In this document: positions 1-11,503 of the stretch, in pieces | Numbering within the stretch: the first letter of the stretch is position 1 | How the letters are laid out: each line of letters begins with the position of its first letter | Assembly (NCBI GenBank): GCA_003339415.1 | Contig: PDHQ01000006.1 | Coordinates: 303,668-367,667 of the forward strand | DNA: 64,000 nt | Reading direction: 5' to 3' | DNA from: Ophiocordyceps camponoti-saundersi (nom. inval.) | Taxonomy: Eukaryota > Ascomycota > Sordariomycetes > Hypocreales > Ophiocordycipitaceae | Program-made: the position numbers and the translations under genes | Notes under the pieces: generated by a model | The model's input: only the letters and a program-made list of their open reading frames with translations | What the model was told of the DNA's origin: nothing | The model's database searches: none

Positions 1-1017
1 AACAGGATGAGGTAGTTGCTCGGGGCGATGCCGATTTCGCCATTCTGTTTCCTCGCCTGCCACCACCGTCCGCTAACGTCGGACACCTCGAGTATTTCGT
101 GCTTGACAAAGGTAATCTCGTTGGCATCGTCGGGATTGGCCTCGTAGCTGTAAATGGCCTTGGCTTGGTATGGGTACTCGGTCGGGGCTACGACTTCGAC
201 GTCGTGGGATTTCGTGTGGTGCTGCTGCGTCGTGCTGCTGTAGCCCGCAGGTCCCGTGGAATTGCGGCCGCCATTTACTTGGGAGACGTTGCCGATCGGC
301 GACGAGTTTTCAAAGCCATTGAGCTGAGCCGAGGTATACATCTGTGGAGGCTGAACAGAGTTGGATGTCTCGGGTCGGCCTAAGCCGTAGGCATTCATCG
401 GCTGCCCTTGCATGGCGGAGGACTCCTTGGCCAGGGCAAAAGAATCGATGAATGCGCGGGGCGTGGCAGAGGGCGTGGAGCCAAAGTAGAGGATCCAGAC
501 AATCTGGCAAGTCAAAAAGTCAGTACGGACAACGCCAAGCATCGGACGGGCGCACTCACCACCACCATGGACAAGAGGATGAAGCCAGCAGCAGCGGCTT
601 CCCTGGCCCCGCTCTTGGAGTAGACGAGAGAATTGACGCCAGAGGTGACGAGAACCATGCCGCCGGCGAGATAGCCTGTGATGGCGACGTGGTATGTGTG
701 GACGGCATCGCTGGCGATGACAACGAAGATGCCGCCGATGAGGAAAAAGCTGTAGACAACGGCCCACCAAGCGAACGGGGGGAAGGATGTTTCATCGCGG
801 GGAGCCGGCTGCACTTGAGAAATTATGCACGAGATGAAGGTGATGAGCCATGCAAGCTGCGGAGACAAGTTAATTTGCTGCAACCGACGAGAGACACAGA
901 CGAGAGCAAACATACCATGGATATGGAAAGGGTGGCGAGAGCGAATGGGTCGCCGACGATGTTGCCCAGGCGGATCCCATTACGGGCGTAGGTGCGGGAA
1001 TGTTCCATCTTGGTCAT
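1..1017 (-). CDS. sho1: Sho1 osmosensor, high-osmolarity signalling (C-terminus cut by window edge)
   Basis: Plasma-membrane adaptor of the HOG/filamentation MAPK pathways: four membrane helices and a C-terminal SH3 domain that binds the Pbs2-type MAPKK. Exons read 1017 (or 1008)-916, 856-560 and 503-1, all phase 0, with introns of 59 and 56 bp. Exon 1 carries the family N-terminus ([17 protein letters not shown]). Exon 2 holds the next three hydrophobic segments ([50 protein letters not shown]). The last ~60 residues are the SH3 domain ([33 protein letters not shown]). The reading stays open to base 1, ending NYLIL, so only one or two codons are probably missing. Start could be MTKMEHS (1017) or MEHS (1008); the second fits family N-termini better. 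About 297 residues, normal for the family. Confidence 0.93.
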
Positions 1018-2331
1018 GGAGGGCGAGTCCAGCGAGCCGTAGGGGGGCATGTGGAAATCGAGTCGCGAAAGAGGTCGACGATGAGGTCGAGGACGACAGG
1101 AAAGAGAAAAGGCGACTTGCGCAGGGCAGACGCAGAATTGGCCGGTGGCTCGCTCAGGCCTGGGCGAAGGAAAGCCCTGGGTATGATCAGCAGCGAGGAC
1201 GTGCGCGCGGCAGCAGCGCGATCCGGCACAGCCGATCACAGTAGTTGGAGAGAGAGCGAATTCGACAGATTATTTGACGTGCTTCGAAGCACAGCAATAG
1301 AAGGAGGGGAGAAAGCGCCGGGGCGAAAGAGGGCGGCGGGTGGGAAAGAGAAAAAAGCAACGAGGGAAAGGAAGAAAAAACGTGGCGGCTAAAGCAGGGA
1401 GGCGTTGGCAGTGCGGATGCGTGGCGAAGCAGATGCCAGTCGCTGTGAGCTGCGATAGTGGGAGGAAGAGAGGGACAGAAAAAGGGGGTGGCGTCGAATT
1501 GACGAGACGAAAAAAAAAGACGACGATCGAGTGGCGGTCGCAGAGATGATGAAGAAGAAGAAGCAGATCAAAGTCGGAAGACACGGAGGTCCGCGTACGG
1601 TGAAGAAAGGGATGGAAAGGAAGGGAGAGAGGAGAAAGAGAGGGAGATTGATGGGGAGAGGAGGCGGCGGGCCGGCGGCGTGGCAGCGTTCAGGTCCGGG
1701 GCCTGACTAAGATAGCGGCGGCGCAAGGTACCCGGGCTGACAGTTTTTAGGGGCGGACGGACGCTGGCTTGCTGCACAAAGTCGGAGCGGCAGGACCCGT
1801 GCGGCCGTGCCTCGAGGAGAGTGAGATAAAGTTATAACTCGTCTTGGAGCGAACAAGACGGAACGAACACGCATGCAGAAAGAGAAAGCAAGAATTCTTC
1901 GCGGAGGCTGGGATGTCTATCCAGGGTTGGGGTAGGGTTGTTTATGCGCTAGACCGAGGCCGATTACAGGCTTTCGTTAGCATGGTGGTGCCTGTAATCG
2001 TAGCGCCTCGACGTCAATAGCCGCCTGGAGAAACCTTCCCACCACCTACCACCCACGTACCACGTAGCTCATCGCCAACCAAACCTGCCCGAAGATCCCT
2101 CTCGCTCCCTCTGCCACCGACCGACCGACCATCACTCTTTCGCGCCTCATTGACCGACTCTGCCGCTCTCCTCTCCTTAACCCCCTCGCCTCGATGCTGC
2201 CGTTTCATCCAGTCCGTTTCACCATCACGAGCGAACGGACCTACGGACGCTCGGCCGGAACTACTTTCCAGGTGTGACCAAGGCTGAAGCATCACTCCGT
2301 GCTGCGTCGTTTCATCCCCGTCATGCCCTCA

Positions 2332-2365
<34 letters not shown>

Positions 2366-3924
2366 GAATGCATGTATGTATGTATGTCTATCGCGCTCTC
2401 TCATAGTCCATCTCCCACTGTCCTCTTCTCCCTTGCGCCGTCCTCGGCCACGACATGCAGTGGAAAGAAGAAAATAAAGGGTAAAAGACAAAGGAGCGAC
2501 ATTGACTCAGACGCGACCTGTTTATCTTCCGTTCTTCCCTTGCGCCGGCTTCGATCAACGACGATTGCGACCAGACGGGGCGAGCCGCTGCGTGCGTGTT
2601 GTGTCGGCAACATGGGAGCCGGGTTTCATCCACGCCGGGAACGGACAGCGTCTGCCCTCATGCGGTCGTATTGGTAAGTGATGACTAGCTCAGGAACCGG
2701 TAGTTACGGTGACTCTCTTTTCTACTTCGTTCCCCGCTAGTGAAGCCTCAAGCCATTGGATCGGACGTTTTTTCCGTGGCGGCTGGTGAGTTCAGAAGAC
2801 GCTTCGTCTGTGCGAGGCCTTATTGTTACCATAGAATATCATGGCATTGGTCCCAGTGCTCTTTGCAAAAGCATTGACCGGCTCTTCCTTTGTGAGCCTT
2901 CCCGTTCGCCATTCTTTTATCCTTTATTCGGCTCCGAAGTCGGCTTTGTCGTCATGAACACCGCGGGTGGATGACGATGAAACTCAGCCGCGGCTTCGAT
3001 CGCTCGAAGACGCGGGAGACTTACACTCGCAGATCCATCGGTAGGTACAAAGAAGACACCGCTGGCCCCGGCCAACCCTCATTAGGCATTAGACTCATCG
3101 TCATCATCAACCGGTCTTTCGTTCGTTCTCCACAGCTGGCTGGACACCAAGCACGTCATGGTTGTGACCCCCGCATCTCAAAACTCGTGGCACAAATATG
3201 GCCTGTGAAACTCGGCCCAAACTTTAGTAATGTCTTCGGCTTACCGTCCTGAGTTGTCTGTCAACTGGCCTGCGATGCGCAATCAAGGAGGATTTGCAGT
3301 CAACTTTTCTCCCTGGTCCTCAGTAAGTATGCACATATGTTAGCCGCCACTGAACTATTAACCCGCGTGCGTATGTATGCATTGAGTCCCAAGCCGTGAT
3401 GTAATGATGTCCAGTTAAACATCACCTACAGAGAACCTGTGCCTATTCTAGGTCTGGTTAGAGTATGCGAACAAGGCAGTAGTTGATTGCCATTCGACAG
3501 CAAAGGTCACGTTGGTCTCGTTGCATGGCGGTAACGGCGTTAAGCGCTTTTCTCAGCGGCAAACAGAAGCAACACGCCGAAGTAGGCTAGTCGGATGGAA
3601 TGGAAGTTGATGAGTCGCATATGATCGCTTCCTCAGGCACGTATGCACGGAGAAGCATGTCTTACAAGTAAAGGAAGCAGCCATTGTGGTAGAACCTGAG
3701 CATGTCCTCGTCGCGTCTGCGTCTAAGAGTCTTATGCGATTCGAAGGGGTAGATCTTCTTTCAAGTCATAGGCACTCACGACATAGATCCAGAAGTATGG
3801 ATATATCATCATATCATGGCAGCCGTTGCGGCGCACAAACAGGAAGCCGGAAGCAATGAATACCGCGTCTGGTGTGCAGCCAAAGAAAAGGACAACACAT
3901 CTGCTGCGGTCGGTACATCAAAAC
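1018..3924. other. Intergenic, 2.9 kb, upstream of sho1
   Basis: No supported gene. Small open frames lack conserved residues or splice logic. It holds a (TC)n microsatellite at about 2335-2363, followed by a short TATG repeat to about 2388. The part next to sho1 (about 1018-1900) is purine-rich on the plus strand, as expected for a pyrimidine-rich leader read on the minus strand. Confidence 0.6.
2335..2363. repeat. (TC)n microsatellite
   Basis: Uninterrupted TC dinucleotide run of about 29 bp in the sho1 upstream region, followed by TATG tetranucleotide copies. Confidence 0.9.
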
Positions 3925-4652
3925 CTACTCGTCTTCATCCCTCGCCCGTTCCCTCCGCCTCACCTGTCGCTCCACCGCCTTGACTCGACTCTCGACATCG
4001 GCCGTGAACTGCGAGCAGGGAAGAAGATTGCCCTCGTACCAGAGACGGACGAGTGTCTCGCTCCTACGACGCAGCTGAGCCATCTCGGCGGCCTGCGCCA
4101 GCTGCGTGGCTCGGATAGCCTTGACTCGACCGGCGGCCGAGATGAGGGCGGCGCTCTGAGACGGGTCGGGAATGGGGCTATCCTTGACGGCCGTCAGGGA
4201 CGATAAAGTAGATGGATAGGCGGAGGCGGAGGCGAGGACTATGGACCTTATGGCGGCGGCGGATAGCTGCGTAGGCGGCTCGGACGCGGCGGGGGCGTGG
4301 AAGAAGTCGGGGTGTAGCTTGTCTGGCAGTTAGGTGTAAGTATGATGCTGCGAGACTGAGAGAGAGACAGAGTGTGTGGTGTTGTCCCAAAAAAGAGTAA
4401 GAGAGAACAGCCTGAAAGGCACAAGGCAGTCTTACATATCTTGAGAAGATCAGCGTAGACGCGGATGCGCGACAGCATCGACGAGAAGCGCCTCTCTAGA
4501 TCAGCCATCCGACGCGTAACCGACTCATGGCGGGCGGCGGGCGGCGGCGGAACCGACGGTCCACAAAGGACGTGCTCAACACGGAGCAGACGGGCCTCGA
4601 GGAGGTCAATGGTCGACAGCGTCGTCTGGTCGAGCGGACGGTCCATTTCCAA
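3925..4652 (-). CDS. ro-10: Dynactin p24-type subunit, nuclear distribution protein RO-10
   Basis: Small coiled-coil subunit of dynactin's shoulder, needed for dynein-driven nuclear movement in hyphae. Exon 1 is 4652-4436 and exon 2 is 4322-3925, joined by a 113-bp GT-AG intron (4435-4323) that splits a Tyr codon. The product is about 204 residues (202 from the second Met at 4646), as expected of a 24-kDa protein. Exon 1 has the family N-terminus (STIDLLEARLLRVEHVLCG) and a heptad-like helix (DLERRFSSMLSRIRVYADLLK). Exon 2 continues with HPDFFH, SIVLASASAYPSTLSSL and a charged Arg/Glu C-terminal helix ending at TAG 3925. It is divergent from the transporter gene, sharing a 341-bp promoter. 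The family call rests on recalled similarity to Neurospora RO-10. Confidence 0.8.
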
Positions 4653-4993
4653 TGGCTGTCCATTGGTGAGGATTGTATCATGTAGCTACATCGTCGCGAG
4701 GCTGAGACAGGGGGGAAAGGGAGGGGGAGACCGTCTAGAGGCTGAAAAGGCCATTAGAGGCTGAAGACGAGGCTTGGTCGCTGATTGGTCAGATCCACAA
4801 CCTTATCATTACCAAAGCCGGCAAGGCGTGGCTCCTCAGCGATAGGCGTCGAAACTCAACCCTCACCAACCTCTCTTCGCATGCCGCGCCGTCTTGCTTC
4901 CATCACGAGACGTTGCGCTGGACGGCGGGCCTCGTCAATAGCCAAAAATTCGAGGGCTCGGCCCGCTCTGACGGTTCTAGCCGGCGCCTGGCT
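4653..4993. promoter_or_regulatory. Divergent promoter, ro-10 / amino-acid transporter
   Basis: 341 bp between two divergent starts. No clear TATA box. Nothing else recognised. Confidence 0.5.
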
Positions 4994-6827
4994 ATGACGA
5001 CCCAGTCGACCATTCCCGAGGCCATCCACGCCTCAGGAGCCCACGACATGTCGCGGTGAGTTTCTTTTGCTCGCGTCGCTTGCTTTGCTCGTCGCGCCGC
5101 TTCTCACGTCCTCCGATGCTGACGAAACTACGGGTAGGACTCGAAGACGAGGCGGCAAAGATGGCGGCCATGGCGGCCAGGCCTCGACGCTCAGCAGCAT
5201 CGTCAATCTCCTCAATACGAGTGCGCGCGCCGGACACTCCTTCTCTCTCCACGGACTCGCTGGCTGACTCTCGCAGTTATCGGTGCGGGAACGTTGGCCA
5301 TGCCCTCGGTACTCTCTCATATGGGCATCATGCTCGGTGTCGTCCTCATACTCTGGTCTGGCGTGACGGCCGCCTTTGGCCTCTACCTGCAGTCTCGCTG
5401 CGCGCGCTACCTCGACCGCGGCACCTCGTCCTTCTTTGCCCTGTCGCAAATCACGTACCCCAACGCCTCCGTCATCTTCGACCTGGCCATCGCAGTCAAA
5501 TGCTTTGGCGTCGCAGTCTCGTACATGATCATCATTGGCGATCTCATGCCCGGCGTCATGCTCGGCTTCAACGATGCCGTCGCCGATATACCGTACCTGG
5601 TCGACCGCCATTTTTGGGTTACGGCCTTTATGCTCCTCATCATCCCCTTGAGCTTCTTGAGGAGGCTGGACTCGCTCAAGTACACCAGCCTCGTCGCCTT
5701 GGTTTCGATCGGATACCTTATTGTCTTGGTCATCTATCACTTCGCCGCCGATTCCCACGCCGACCCCAAGAATATCAGAGTCATTACGTGGGCCGGCCCG
5801 GTTGAGACGCTCAGCGCGCTTCCTGTCGTCGTCTTTGCTTACACTTGTCACCAGAATGCGAGTTATCCCCCCCCCCTCTCCCCCGCGCGCCCTTATCTTT
5901 GATGCAGGCCGGGTGGCTGACAGTCTAGGCCGAGTAGATGTTCTCCATCATCAACGAGATTAAAGATAATTCCCCGGCGAGCATGGTCGAGGTGGTCGCT
6001 TCGAGCATCGGATCCGCCGCCTGCGTCTACGTCCTCGTCGCAATCACGGGCTACATCACATTTGGCAACTCCATCGTCGGCAACATCGTATCCATGTGTA
6101 AGGCAGCCCCCCCTGCGGCGTGGCGTGGCGCATGACCTTGACGTGTCCAACGGCAGATCCAACGGGCGTCGCGTCTACCATTGGGAAGGCCGCCATAGTT
6201 CTCCTCGTCCTATTCTCCATCCCGCTGCAGATCCACCCCTGCCGCGCATCGCTGCATGCGGTGCTCAAGTGGCGGCCCAACCGGTCGAGTGCCAACGCCG
6301 GGCGACCCGGATCGCCCCTGCTAAACGCGTCTGCCGTGCCTCGCGGCGACCACGGAAGCAGCACGCCCGTTTCCGATACGCGGTTCGCCCTGCTCACTGC
6401 TGTCATCCTGACGCTGGCATACATGACGGCACTCTCGGTCAGCAGTCTCGACCGCGTCCTGGCCTTTGTCGGAAGTACCGGCTCGACGTCCATCAGCTTC
6501 ATACTGCCGGGGCTGTTTTATTACAAGATTAGTGATCCGGATAGCATCCATCACCAACGGCTATTGAAGGGCGATGATGACATGGAAGACGAGCCTTCAT
6601 CAGACGTCGAGGAGGCCGCCGGCGGCATCCTGACACAAAGCACGTCTAGCATACGCAGCCTCGGCGGCTCACAGCCGCGGTGGCGATGGCGAAGAAAGTG
6701 GAGATGGGACTTGGAGCATCTGGATCACCAGCTGATGAGAAAGCTTGCGCTGTCGCTCGCGGCGTACGGCATCATCGTCATGTCGGTGTGTCTTGTCATG
6801 AACATCTTTTTCGCTGTCGCCCATTAA
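4994..6827 (+). CDS. Vacuolar amino-acid transporter, AVT family (AAAP)
   Basis: Secondary transporter of the amino acid/auxin permease family, probably moving amino acids out of the vacuole (Avt5/6/7-like). Five exons: 4994-5055, 5138-5220, 5277-5857, 5938-6097, 6157-6827, together exactly 519 codons (518 residues). The protein opens with a short soluble tail, then the diagnostic first helix (LLNTIIGAGTLAMPSV) and about ten further hydrophobic helices. Intron 3 (5858-5937) starts GC rather than GT: continuity across CHQN/MFSIINEI requires a GC-AG intron ending at GTAG. Between the late helices there is a long hydrophilic loop rich in acidic residues and Ser (about 6560-6720). The Avt subtype cannot be fixed from sequence alone. 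Confidence 0.88.
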
Positions 6828-7406
6828 GCGCGGTTGTCTCTTCTTTTTGTCGTAGCTCTTTGGGAACATTCGCGATCCTGGGGGGCGGCATGAATGGTTT
6901 TTTTCTTGTTGTACAACCGGCTTGGTTATTCCCCATCTTTCCTCTCTGTTTTTTCTTTCCATTATGTTTTGGTGGCAGCGGTTATCGAGCATTGTGAGGT
7001 GAGGGTGAAAATTGGATGAGGAGCCTCGTTGAGAGCTCAAGGAAGTGAGGATGTCTTTGCTGTTCACTCGTTGAGTGATCAGTGGTAGAGGCATTTGGCG
7101 AAATGACTACCTATATACAGCGTATGTGGCTGGGTGGGCCGCGGACGATAGGCCGGCTCATCGGCCTCCATCAAATCGATGTTGGCGCTTACCCCTTCTT
7201 CCCTTTTGTAGCCGACACTCCGTGACTTTGTCCATCTCCGAAGGCTCACTCATCTCCGAAGTGCCGGACCGTTTCCGAGACGAGAGTAAACAGCGTAGGG
7301 ATCATCAATCATGACCCATTGCGCAAGTCTCAATCCGACGGGACATACACGTCAGAATAACACAGCATCCTCGAAAAAACACTCCTGCCGGTTGCCCGTC
7401 CCAATG
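6828..7406. other. Convergent 3' intergenic
   Basis: 579 bp between the ends of the transporter and the bS16m gene. T-rich just after the transporter stop, as in a 3' UTR. No gene seen. Confidence 0.5.
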
Positions 7407-7897
7407 TCAAGATATCCGGACCTGATCACTCATAATGGTAGCGCCCTGCTTAGCAGGCTTCGGTCCGAGCTGTCTCCTAGGCAGGATCCCGACGTAGGAG
7501 AGCAGACGCCAGACGGTATCCGAAGGCTGGGCGCCGACGCCAACCCAGTACTGGGCGCGGGGCACGTCGAGCTTGATGTCCTTGTGCAGCTTGTCGGCCG
7601 GGCCGTAGGGGTCAGGTCGGGGGATGGGATCGTATGTGCCGATGACTTCGAGGGGACGAGAGTTGCGAGCTGTTCTTTGTTTGTTTTTGTTATTTTGTCA
7701 TGTTATGAAACGTGTTCTTTCAAGAAGAATAGGAAGATACACGGGTACTGTAGTGATTGGAATAGGGTCTGGGAATAGACGAGGAGAGAGAGGGGGACAG
7801 GAAAGGAAAATTCTACTTACCGGGCGTGGGCGACGACGATGTTATAAAAGGGAGCGTTTCTGCGGCCGAAGCGCGCTAATCTGATTCTTACTACCAT
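7407..7897 (-). CDS. mrps16: Mitochondrial small-subunit ribosomal protein bS16m
   Basis: Component of the mitochondrial 37S subunit, homologous to bacterial S16. Exon 1 is 7897-7821 and exon 2 is 7674-7407; the 146-bp intron (7820-7675) has donor GTAAGT and an unusual A-rich acceptor (ACAAAG). That acceptor was chosen because it alone preserves the frame and the family sequence AHARTARNSRPLEVIGTYDP. Product 114 residues: N-terminus MVVRIRLARFGRRNAPFYNI, then GTYDPIP, AQYWVGVGAQPSDTVWRLL and GILPRRQLGPK. Nothing is missing compared with bacterial S16. The start codon at 7897 fits the short N-terminus without a long presequence. An RTCACGTG box lies about 200 bp upstream. Divergent from carRA. 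Confidence 0.92.
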
Positions 7898-9063
7898 GAC
7901 TTTGCGGCTGTTTCTCCCCCTAATCTTTTGGAGATTTGGCTGTGGGTTTCGTTCTTGAGCTGGTGATGGATCTTGAGGTGATGCCGTGATGGTATCATGA
8001 GCTTGGTGGTGTGCGAATAGGTAAGCTGAATTGAGATTGAGAGAGGAATCGGATGTGGATTTTCCGCGTGCCGAGGGATTCCTGCTTTGTCTTGGATCAC
8101 GTGCTGCCTCAGTATTGGAGCGGGACCCTTTGGATTGTACGGATTGTGTATGCACGAAGAACGACGACGAAGAACAGGAGAAGGGCTGTCAGTCCTTTGC
8201 GAAGGGGATGAGACGGTTTTTCGGTTTCGTTCGAATATGACTTGCTTATCATTGAGCACTGAAGACTCGATGCATTGAGAGGCACGAAACTTCGAGGGAA
8301 AGAAAGAGAGTCAATGAAGCTTCGTTCACCACATGCAGCGTCTGTAATAGTCGCCGTAGATTCTGCACCGCGTCCTGGGCCCTTCCAAAGTCTCGACTTG
8401 TTGATTACCGAGAAGCTCTTTGCGTTGTGAGGTCTAACCGGTTAGGTAGACCGCGATACCTCACCGAGCTATGATATGTCCCGGCTTTCGATACATCCTG
8501 TTATGCTACAGTTGATACACGTCCAGTGCTGCTGGCTCGGGGATTGGTATAAATGTACGGATGAAGACGCTAACTTGGTGGCTTACACTAACTCACAGCT
8601 AGTGATTCCGGTGAAGATCAGGACGAGGGGATAGGTAGCTTCGTCGCTGCAGTTTGGACTTTGTCTCCGCCACTCCGTAAGAAGCCATACACGGCCCCGT
8701 AGCCTTTCCCCAGCGAAGCTGCGCCGCTCATAAGCTACTCCTGCATCATGTAGGCATGCTTTAGCTACGCGTTCTCTCATGCGTCTCCCCTCACGACGGA
8801 GCAGTCGCACGCGTCATAGACACCGACGGGTTGTGAGGAGGGGGTCTAGAGCTGTGTTTATCCGCACGACGACAACAGATCTGTTGATAATTCTGCCTTG
8901 TACGTGTTCTGGCTTTTCATTCACTGCCGTTCAAATCGGAACCCTGCTTCTAGTGGTCTGAAGAGGTCAGGGTTAGTAGTGACCTTTGTTCGCTCAACGG
9001 CCGACGTCAACTCGTCCCTCTCCTTTCATACCCCCTCGCGACGCGCTTCCCGTTCAATCCAAC
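7898..9063. promoter_or_regulatory. Divergent intergenic, mrps16 / carRA
   Basis: 1166 bp between divergent starts. Contains ATCACGTG at 8096-8103, a match to the Cbf1 consensus RTCACRTG. The half nearer 9064 should hold the carRA promoter; I see no clear TATA box there. The open frames inside look random. Confidence 0.5.
8096..8103. promoter_or_regulatory. RTCACGTG E-box (Cbf1-type) upstream of mrps16
   Basis: ATCACGTG about 200 bp upstream of the mrps16 start. Matches the published Cbf1 consensus RTCACRTG; function here is inferred. Confidence 0.4.
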
Positions 9064-11140
9064 ATGGGATTCGACTACTGGCTTGTGTGAGTCGCTCAGA
9101 ACGAAACGAGCACAGCTCCATTAACACCGGAAGCTTGGTGTTCCTTTCAGTCACTTCACATGGACCATCCCTCCAGCCGTCTTGACGACAGTCATCTACT
9201 GGCCGTTTTTCTCAAGGCTGGAGGCGTACAAGATATCAGTCTTGGTAACCGTATTTCTCCCCCCTAGAGAGTTCTCTTGAAGAATGAAAGAGTATGGCTC
9301 ATGGGAGCCACAGATCGCCGTCGTCAGCACCCTACCTTGGGACTCGTTCCTAGTCCAAAGCGGGATCTGGTCCTATCCGGAAGACGCCGTTGTTGGGCTC
9401 ACGCTCTTTTCCGTACCGATAGAAGAGATCTTCTTCTTCGTCGTTCAGACTTACAACACGGGTATCTTATATGTTATGCTAACGAAGCAGCTGGTGCTAC
9501 CGGTATATCTCGGCAAGGACCAGAGTAGGCTTGTACGCATGGGAGGCATCATGGTTCTATGCGCCTTGTTCCTCGTCGCCGTCGTCGGCATCTCTTACGG
9601 AGGCCGATTCACGTACATGAGCCTGATCCTAGCCTGGGTCACGCCTTTCTTGACGTTACAGTGGTGAGAGTTCATTTCGAATCCGCATTCTTCGGCAAAG
9701 GAACACAGGCTGAGTGACAAGGGATCTCGACGCAGGGCAATCTGCTCGCAATTCTTCATGGCTCTGCCTTGCCTACGATTGCTGGTAGCTGTTGGGATCC
9801 CTTCTTCGTATCTGTGTTTAGTAGACAGCTTGGCCCTTCGCCGTGGTACATGGGTCATCGAGGAGGGCACGCAGTTCGGCTACAAGGTTTTGGGCATCCT
9901 CGAGGTAGAGTATGTTGGCGGCCGAATCTGTCAAGCACAAAACGATAACGAGGCTTCAATCCAGGGAAGCCGTCTTCTTCTTCGCTACCAACCTGATGAT
10001 CGTCTTCGGACTTGCCACCATCGACTACTACATCGCCTTGGAGGAATATCAGATGGCCAGCTCACGTGGGCCGGGTCGCCAATTCCCCTCTTTGGGCAGA
10101 CTGTTGTTACGTTACGGAGAGAGGCCGGAACTCGACCTTGGCTTCATTGAGGGCTTGGCCGGCGCCGTCGAGAGCGTCTCCTGCAAGAGCCAGAGCATGT
10201 ACATGGGCAGTGCCATGTTCCAAGCGGCCTTGCGCATCGACTTGATCATGCTGTAAGCTGCAAGACGTGTTCCGCTTGCGTGCAACAGACAATCTGACTT
10301 GTTTCCTTCTGGAGATATAACTTTTGCCGTCTCCTGGACGATACCGTCGACGAGGCTCTCGACGCTGTCGACGCCAGAAGGACAATAAACATATGTCGTC
10401 AGACCTTACGAAACCGCTTCAACGGACTTGATAGGGCAGCAGACGACGAGCAGAAAGACGGCGTGTCTTTGGCTCTTCGTTCCGCCATGGCCCTCCTGCC
10501 GATATCTCGCCTGTCTATGGAGCCGCTCGACAGTCTCTTGCTGGGATTCGAAACGGACCTCGATTTCTCCGAGACTCGTATAGACGGTGCTTGGCCCATG
10601 GTGACGGAGAAGGACCTGGAGACGTATGCTTCTCGTGTTGCCGGCACCGTCGCGACTTCGTTACTCACCCTGTCACTGCAACACCACTCCGTCAACGGTG
10701 GCGGACACGACAGCAAGAGATTGGAACGAATCATGACCGCAGGCGCAGAGATGGGTAAAGCCCTGCAGTACATCAACATGGCGCGAGACGTTCAAGACGA
10801 CGCATCCATCGGACGCGTGTACATACCGTCTACCTGGTTGCGTGAAGAGGGCTTGCAGCCGATGGACGTTGTCGCGAGACCTGACGATGCGCGCGTAACG
10901 AAGCTGAAGTACAGGCTGCTTGAGAGGGCCGGGGACATGTATCGCGCTTCAGAGGCCGTCATGGAAGAGCTTCCGGATGAGGTTAGGGGGCCGGTCCGGA
11001 CGGTGGTGGAGAGTTATATGGCTATTGGTGAGATGGTTAGGGAGCGTGATTCGTCTGGTAGCTGCCGGAGGGAGGGGAAGCTGAAATTGCCCTGGTGGCG
11101 ACGGCTTGTCGTTGCGAGGAGGGCCATGAGGAAAGGCTAG
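9064..11140 (+). CDS. carRA: Bifunctional lycopene cyclase / phytoene synthase
   Basis: Makes phytoene from two geranylgeranyl diphosphates and cyclises lycopene ends; membrane-bound, the fungal carRA/al-2/carRP type. Six exons: 9064-9086, 9151-9244, 9314-9663, 9736-9909, 9965-10252, 10315-11140, together exactly 585 codons (584 residues; known fungal enzymes are about 600). The N-terminal cyclase half shows paired membrane domains with PWDSF, IWSYP, PIEEIFFFVVQTYNT and a later repeat GTWVIEEG. The C-terminal synthase half has CRLLDDTVDE as first aspartate-rich motif and NMARDVQDD as second, plus GRVYIPSTW. All five introns are 55-72 bp and GT-AG. Intron 4 uses donor GTATGT, selected over an upstream GTAGAG because it restores EVEEAVFF. 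Tandem with carB. Confidence 0.95.
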
Positions 11141-11503
11141 GTAGGGAGGGAGTTGAGGACCTTGTTTCGCTTCAGTAGAGTCTAGAGGCCATCGTCTAGA
11201 TGCTCTCGTTACGGATAAAGGGCCATCATCGTCGACGGATGAAAGCCATCGTATCGTATATGCATAACAATGTCATCAAGACGAAAACGAGTACGGCATA
11301 AGCACCCGATTCGATGACATATTCGATGACGTCTACGGTTAACCTTTACAGTAGTAAACATCAACAACATACACGCACATACTACGGAGTACTATGCGTA
11401 GTAGGGATAGGTAGGTAGGTATATAAACGTATGCATGCCTCCTATCCGGGCCATCACCGGCTTCCCATCGCTGTGCTTCCCCCCCTTCTCTATTCTACAG
11501 ACG
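11141..11503. promoter_or_regulatory. carRA-carB intergenic, carB promoter
   Basis: 363 bp. Holds a near-palindromic TACTACGGAGTACTATG stretch around 11380, a short GGTA repeat at 11409-11420 and a strong TATA box next to it. Confidence 0.6.
11420..11427 (+). promoter_or_regulatory. TATA box of carB
   Basis: TATATAAA, 77 bp upstream of the carB ATG. The leader between the two is C/T-rich, typical of a fungal transcription start region. Confidence 0.6.

Noticed and set aside
4994..5805. Long alternative frames overlapping the vacuolar transporter on both strands
   Set aside because: Arg/His-rich shadows of the GC-rich transporter exons.
7898..9063. Additional carotenoid-cluster gene between mrps16 and carRA
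   Set aside because: No frame shows carX dioxygenase or opsin motifs; the region reads as a divergent promoter.
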